From contig NZ_CP015165.1 in the NCBI RefSeq assembly GCF_001766235.1, positions 1 through 49,380 of the forward strand: a DNA stretch of 49,380 bases, given 5' to 3'. How positions within the stretch are numbered: position 1 is the stretch's first letter; the number at the start of each line of letters is the position of its first letter. A program made the position numbers and the translations under genes. This DNA comes from Acetobacter ascendens. Its GTDB lineage: Bacteria; Pseudomonadota; Alphaproteobacteria; Acetobacterales; Acetobacteraceae. The notes below the pieces were generated by a model. It saw nothing but the letters and a program-made list of their open reading frames with translations, was not told the origin of the DNA and ran no database searches. Shown here piece by piece: positions 45,702-49,380 of this stretch.

Positions 45702-46625
45702 TCAAGGAGGAAATTTTCCTAATACCTGTCGGGAAACACGGAAAAGCGTTTCTCTTAGCCAGCGATGTACTGGGTCCATGTCACGGCGAGGATGCCACGC
45801 CTGAAAAGCTTCTACAGATGGAAGTGAGAGCGGAAATTCAAAAGATGTTAGCCCAAGGGCATCTTGAGAGATATGATCAATCACAATGCCCGGTAATGGC
45901 AGAATGAGATCTGTATTTTTCATGCTTTCTATCATTGCATGATAATTGGGCACCACCATCGCAATCTTGCGTGTGAGTCCATGTTGATTACGCAGCATCC
46001 AATCAATAGGGCCTTGTGCCCGGCCCCTGCGTGAAACACTGATATAATCGTAGCGTACCATGCTTTGAGGTGTGATGGGTTCTGCCAGAATAGGGTGCCC
46101 TTTACGCACAAGGCCCCGCATATAGTCTCGGAAAATAGTTTGGCGGCGTATTTCGGGCTTCATCATTTCTGTTGCGCCGATGTACAAATCTACACTGCCA
46201 TCACGCAGTGGATCAGATGCAGCAGCATCAAGTTCGGGCGCCCAGATAACTTCACAGCGTGGGCAATCCGTTTTCAATGCTTCTAAAAGTGGAAGCGCCA
46301 GGGCTGCCACAACCAGATCATTCGCCCGAAGGGTAAAAGTAGGCGCCATGTTTGCCAGATTGGCGAGCTCGCGTGTTTCTATCAGGCTGTCTGCGGCTAC
46401 AACAACATCCTGCACACGGTTGAGTATGCCAGCCGCAAAGGCCGATGGGGTCATGCGTCGGCCAGATTGCACAAGAATGGGGTCAGCAAACGCTTTGCGT
46501 AATTTGGCAAGCTGGCGGCTCATGGCCGGTTCACTGACTTTTAGCCGGCGTGCAGCGAGAGAGACGCTTTCTTCTTCGATAAGCACCTGAAGGTAGCGTA
46601 GCAGGTCGAGATCATAACCTTTCAT
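45702..46625 (-). CDS. LysR-family transcriptional regulator
   Basis: This 307-residue regulator has an N-terminal winged HTH (LIEEESVSLAARRLKVSEPAMSRQLAKLRKAF, about residues 13-45) and a LysR effector domain (FTLRANDLVVAALALPLLEAL onward). ATG 46625 (MKGYDLDLLRYLQVL) fits the family start; the frame is open further upstream but would overlap the divergent gene. It is divergent from the MFS/HlyD efflux operon with 120 bp between, the usual layout for a regulator of that operon. Effector unknown. Confidence 0.9.
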   Translation of the reverse strand: MKGYDLDLLRYLQVLIEEESVSLAARRLKVSEPAMSRQLAKLRKAFADPILVQSGRRMTPSAFAAGILNRVQDVVVAADSLIETRELANLANMAPTFTLRANDLVVAALALPLLEALKTDCPRCEVIWAPELDAAASDPLRDGSVDLYIGATEMMKPEIRRQTIFRDYMRGLVRKGHPILAEPITPQSMVRYDYISVSRRGRAQGPIDWMLRNQHGLTRKIAMVVPNYHAMIESMKNTDLILPLPGIVIDHISQDALGLTSFEFPLSLPSVEAFQAWHPRRDMDPVHRWLRETLFRVSRQVLGKFPP

Positions 46626-46745
46626 CCCTCCAGAAATAGATGTTGATTTATGGAATGACCAGAATTTTCTATTCCGAAAATCGAATTCGTCACTTATCAG
46701 AAATGGGGGTTGTCGGAGATGCAGCAGACCGCTTGAAGTGCGTGT

Positions 46746-48401
46746 ATGAACAACGCTGCTTCTGCACAAGGGGTTGGTGCACCAGTTATTCACGCCGCAC
46801 CACCACGCCCTTCCTACATTCCACCCTTTGGCCTGCGTACTGTTATTGGCTGTTTGGGCATGCTGCTTGCTGTGCATGTTGCAGGGTTTAATGAGCATGT
46901 GACCGAGATCGGTCTCTCCGATATTCGGGGTGCCATGCACATTGGCCACGATGAAGGCACGTGGGTGATTGCGATTTATGAGGCATTCAATATTGCAGCC
47001 ATGGCGTTTACGCCGTGGTTTTATATGACGTTCTCAATCTATCGCTTTTCTATTTTCATGACGGCCATCATGGCGCTGCTTTCTATTCCCGCGCCCTTTA
47101 TGCCAGATGTGACTTCACTTTGTATTCTGCGTGCCTTTCAGGGGTTAACAGCAGGTTGTCTGCCGCCTGTGCTGATGACTGTGATGCTGAAATACCTTCC
47201 TCCAGAAATACGGGTATTTGGTATTGGTGGATATGCCATGAGTGCTACCTTTGGGTCTAATCTGGGTTTACCGTTGGAAGCATTCTGGTTCGAGTGCATG
47301 GGTTGGCATTGGCTGTATTGGGAAATTATTCCAACAGCAGCATTGGCTATTGCAATGATGGCTTATGGGTTGCCGAAAGACCCAATGCACTTTGAAAGAT
47401 TTGAAAAGTTTAACTGGCTTGGCTTGTTGGTAGGGCTGCCGGCCATCTGTTCCTTAGTGGTTGTACTGTATCAGGGAGATAGGTTGGACTGGTTCCGCTC
47501 CCCCGTAATTACGGATCTGACATTCTGGGGTGGGGCAGCATTTATTGTCTTTGTGATTAATGAGGCATTTCATCCCAGCCCTTATTTTCGCATTCAGTAC
47601 TGGCGATCCCGTAATATTCAGGCGGCTCTGCTTTCCTTGGTGGGTATTCTCGCCATTTGTGCGATTATGGGGGATATTCCTGCCACCTATCTGTCTGCTG
47701 TGCGTGGGTATCGGCCTATTCAAACAGCTCCGGTATCTTTGGTTGTGGCGTTGCCGCAGCTTATCATGCTGCCGTTGATTGCTGCTTTTTGTAACAGTCG
47801 TAAGGTGGATTGCCGCTTTGTGCTGGCGGGTGGCATGTTGTGTCTGGCTGCTTCTGCATGGTTGGGTACATGGCTGACTGTGGATTGGGTGCGGGATAAT
47901 TTTTATCCGCTGCAAATTCTTCAGGTTTTTGGCCAACCCATGACGGTTATTCCCACCCTTATGCTGGCAACCCTTGCCATGGGGCCAGCCGATGGCCCGT
48001 TTATTTCTGGTATGGTCAATATGCTTAAAGGGTTGGCCAATGCAGTTGCGTATGCACTGTTTGCGGCATTAACCCGCCGTCGGGAACAATATCATTCCAC
48101 AATGTTGCTCGATCATCATGGCACGCATGGTTTGGCCCTACAGGGTATGGGCAACCCTATTACGCAGCAGCTTTCTGTTACATCGCCCGATAGTGTGCAT
48201 GTTGCTCGTAATTCACTGCAGGTTTTCCATACTTATGTGCATGAGCAGGCACTCGTTCTGGCACTGAACGATATCTATTATGTGCTGATTTGGGTTTGCC
48301 TTGGTTATGCCTGCATGAATCTTATTCTGCCGCGCCGTGTGTATCCGCCGCGCCGCCTTCCCCCAATACTCCAGCCCGCTAATCCGGAATACAGATTATG
48401 A
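46746..48401 (+). CDS. MFS drug-efflux transporter, DHA2 (EmrB/QacA) type
   Basis: The 551-residue inner-membrane protein has about 14 hydrophobic segments. DHA2-type features include the first helix VIGCLGMLLAVHVAGFNEHVTEIGLSDIRGAMHIGHDEGTWVIAIYEAFNIA, RAFQGLTAGCLPPVLMTVML in helix 4 and GWHWLYWEIIP before helix 6. Proton-driven export of drugs or organic acids through a tripartite pump is likely. It overlaps the HlyD-type partner by 4 nt (ATGA). The substrate is not known. Confidence 0.92.
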   Translation: MNNAASAQGVGAPVIHAAPPRPSYIPPFGLRTVIGCLGMLLAVHVAGFNEHVTEIGLSDIRGAMHIGHDEGTWVIAIYEAFNIAAMAFTPWFYMTFSIYRFSIFMTAIMALLSIPAPFMPDVTSLCILRAFQGLTAGCLPPVLMTVMLKYLPPEIRVFGIGGYAMSATFGSNLGLPLEAFWFECMGWHWLYWEIIPTAALAIAMMAYGLPKDPMHFERFEKFNWLGLLVGLPAICSLVVVLYQGDRLDWFRSPVITDLTFWGGAAFIVFVINEAFHPSPYFRIQYWRSRNIQAALLSLVGILAICAIMGDIPATYLSAVRGYRPIQTAPVSLVVALPQLIMLPLIAAFCNSRKVDCRFVLAGGMLCLAASAWLGTWLTVDWVRDNFYPLQILQVFGQPMTVIPTLMLATLAMGPADGPFISGMVNMLKGLANAVAYALFAALTRRREQYHSTMLLDHHGTHGLALQGMGNPITQQLSVTSPDSVHVARNSLQVFHTYVHEQALVLALNDIYYVLIWVCLGYACMNLILPRRVYPPRRLPPILQPANPEYRL

Positions 48402-49380
48402 TCTACAAAAAACCGCTGCTTTACGCTGGCTGTGTCGCTGCTGTGCTTGCCCTTGTTGCATGGGGTGGTGCGCGGCTGATCAATGGTGATGGTATCAACC
48501 AATATACCAATGATGCGTACGTAACGGCAGATTTCCCCACAGTTGCCCCCAAGGTTTCAGGCCGTATTGATCGGGTTATTGCGCAGGATAACCAGCTTGT
48601 TCATGCTGGTGAGGAACTGGCGCATATTGAAGATGATGATTACCGTGCAGCCTTGGATGTAGCAAAAGGCAATGTGCTGGCCGCCCAAGGCGATGTTGCC
48701 AATCTGGAAGCCGAACTTGGTCGGCAGGATGCCGTTATTGCGCAAGCACGTGCAGCTGTATTGGCAGATCAGGCGGCACTAATGTTTGCCCGGCAGAACG
48801 CCACTCGGTATCGCAATCTTTCTTCTGGCGGTGCGGGCACAATTGAGCAAAAGCAATCTTCTGAAGCACAGGAAAAAGAAGCTGCTGCAGCTATAGCCCG
48901 AGATCAGGCTGGGGTGGATGCGGCTATTCGGCAAGTTGCTGTTTTAAAAGCTCAACTTCAGCGTGCCCGTGGTGTTTTGCTGCGCATGCAGGGTGATGAA
49001 AAACAGGCAGAACTGAACTTATCTTACTGCACCATTCCAGCCCCAATGGATGGTGTGGTGGGTGAGCGTGGTGTGCGTGTAGGGAATTATGTGCACCCCG
49101 GCACGGGTATTTTGGCTGTTGTACCTGTTCATGAAGCTTATGTGCTGGCCAATTTTCAGGAAACACAGCTTACAAAAGTGCAAACCGGCCAGAGCGCGAC
49201 TATCTGGGTAGATACATTCCCCGGTCATCCCCTCAAAGCGCATGTGGATTCATTGGCACCAGCCACTGGTGTAGCTTTTGCACCTATTCAGCCAGATAAC
49301 GCGACGGGTAACTTCACCAAGGTGGTGCAGCGTATTCCCGTTAAACTTACGTTTGATCCAGACCAGCCGCTTGCGGCAAA
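48398..49380 (+). CDS. HlyD/EmrA-family periplasmic adaptor subunit (3' end outside window)
   Basis: ATG 48398 overlaps the MFS stop. The visible 327 residues hold an N-terminal membrane anchor (LLYAGCVAAVLALVAWGGARL), the first lipoyl half (FPTVAPKVSGRIDRVIAQDNQLVHAGEELAHIED), a long helical hairpin (about residues 70-200) and the second lipoyl half with the barrel (LSYCTIPAPMDGVVGERGVRVGNYVHPGTGILAVVP). It links the MFS pump to an outer-membrane channel. The C-terminus is beyond the window. Confidence 0.93.
   Translation, partial: MIYKKPLLYAGCVAAVLALVAWGGARLINGDGINQYTNDAYVTADFPTVAPKVSGRIDRVIAQDNQLVHAGEELAHIEDDDYRAALDVAKGNVLAAQGDVANLEAELGRQDAVIAQARAAVLADQAALMFARQNATRYRNLSSGGAGTIEQKQSSEAQEKEAAAAIARDQAGVDAAIRQVAVLKAQLQRARGVLLRMQGDEKQAELNLSYCTIPAPMDGVVGERGVRVGNYVHPGTGILAVVPVHEAYVLANFQETQLTKVQTGQSATIWVDTFPGHPLKAHVDSLAPATGVAFAPIQPDNATGNFTKVVQRIPVKLTFDPDQPLAA

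Noticed and set aside
6000..49380. CRISPR array
   Set aside because: No regularly spaced short direct repeats were seen; the repeats in the window are IS copies, their ends, and tRNA-end remnants.

Overview
The window looks like an accessory, insertion-sequence-riddled segment of an acetic acid bacterium (Acetobacteraceae, most likely Acetobacter). The main pointers are four 1665-bp elements whose size, 461-residue transposase and TCGA target match IS1380 of Acetobacter, and two 905-bp elements that resemble IS12528 of Gluconobacter. Moderate GC content, a MucR-type regulator and an OprB-type porin agree. Whether this is chromosome or plasmid cannot be decided from the window.

Layout. 1-6 kb: an HPP-family membrane gene split by a precise IS insertion, a decayed IS5-family element, and a broken DUF1275 gene plus a CPA1-type cation/proton antiporter whose 5' end was removed by IS1380 copy A. 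6.9-14.7 kb: a five-gene type I restriction-modification operon in which an MNT/HEPN toxin-antitoxin pair sits between hsdM and hsdS, followed by a small acidic protein gene and a VapBC pair. 14.9-30.5 kb: tandem integrative elements marked by three copies of a tRNA 3' end. The first carries an integrase (split by an IS12528-like element) translationally coupled to an AbiU2-like HEPN gene, a sigma-region-4-like gene hit by an IS3 element, and an unknown protein with an RCGLIH motif. The second carries an integrase broken by a stop codon and by IS1380 copy B, then a folate-independent methionine synthase module: mesX (broken by IS1380 copy C), mesD, and a MetR-like regulator.

30.7-36.4 kb: a MucR-type regulator, a secreted DRGH nuclease, the intact copy of the 1291-bp IS5-family element, a 100-bp MITE with ends like that element, a second IS12528-like copy, and a PrlF-YhaV toxin-antitoxin pair with a clear operator palindrome. 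36.4-40.1 kb: IS fragments, small plasmid-type genes (one DUF5983-like), an IS110 element, and a truncated HxlR regulator. 40.1-45.6 kb: a coiled-coil porin gene, a resolvase tail, an IS3 fragment, IS1380 copy D, and the 3' part of an OprB-like porin. 45.7-49.4 kb: a LysR regulator divergent from an intact MFS/HlyD drug-efflux operon that runs off the window.

Two themes stand out. Defence and stability genes (RM, MNT-HEPN, VapBC, HEPN, PrlF-YhaV) are clustered. Many target genes can be reconstructed exactly by removing the IS and one target duplication, so much of the gene loss is recent. Other IS copies lack matching flanks, which points to rearrangement through IS copies.
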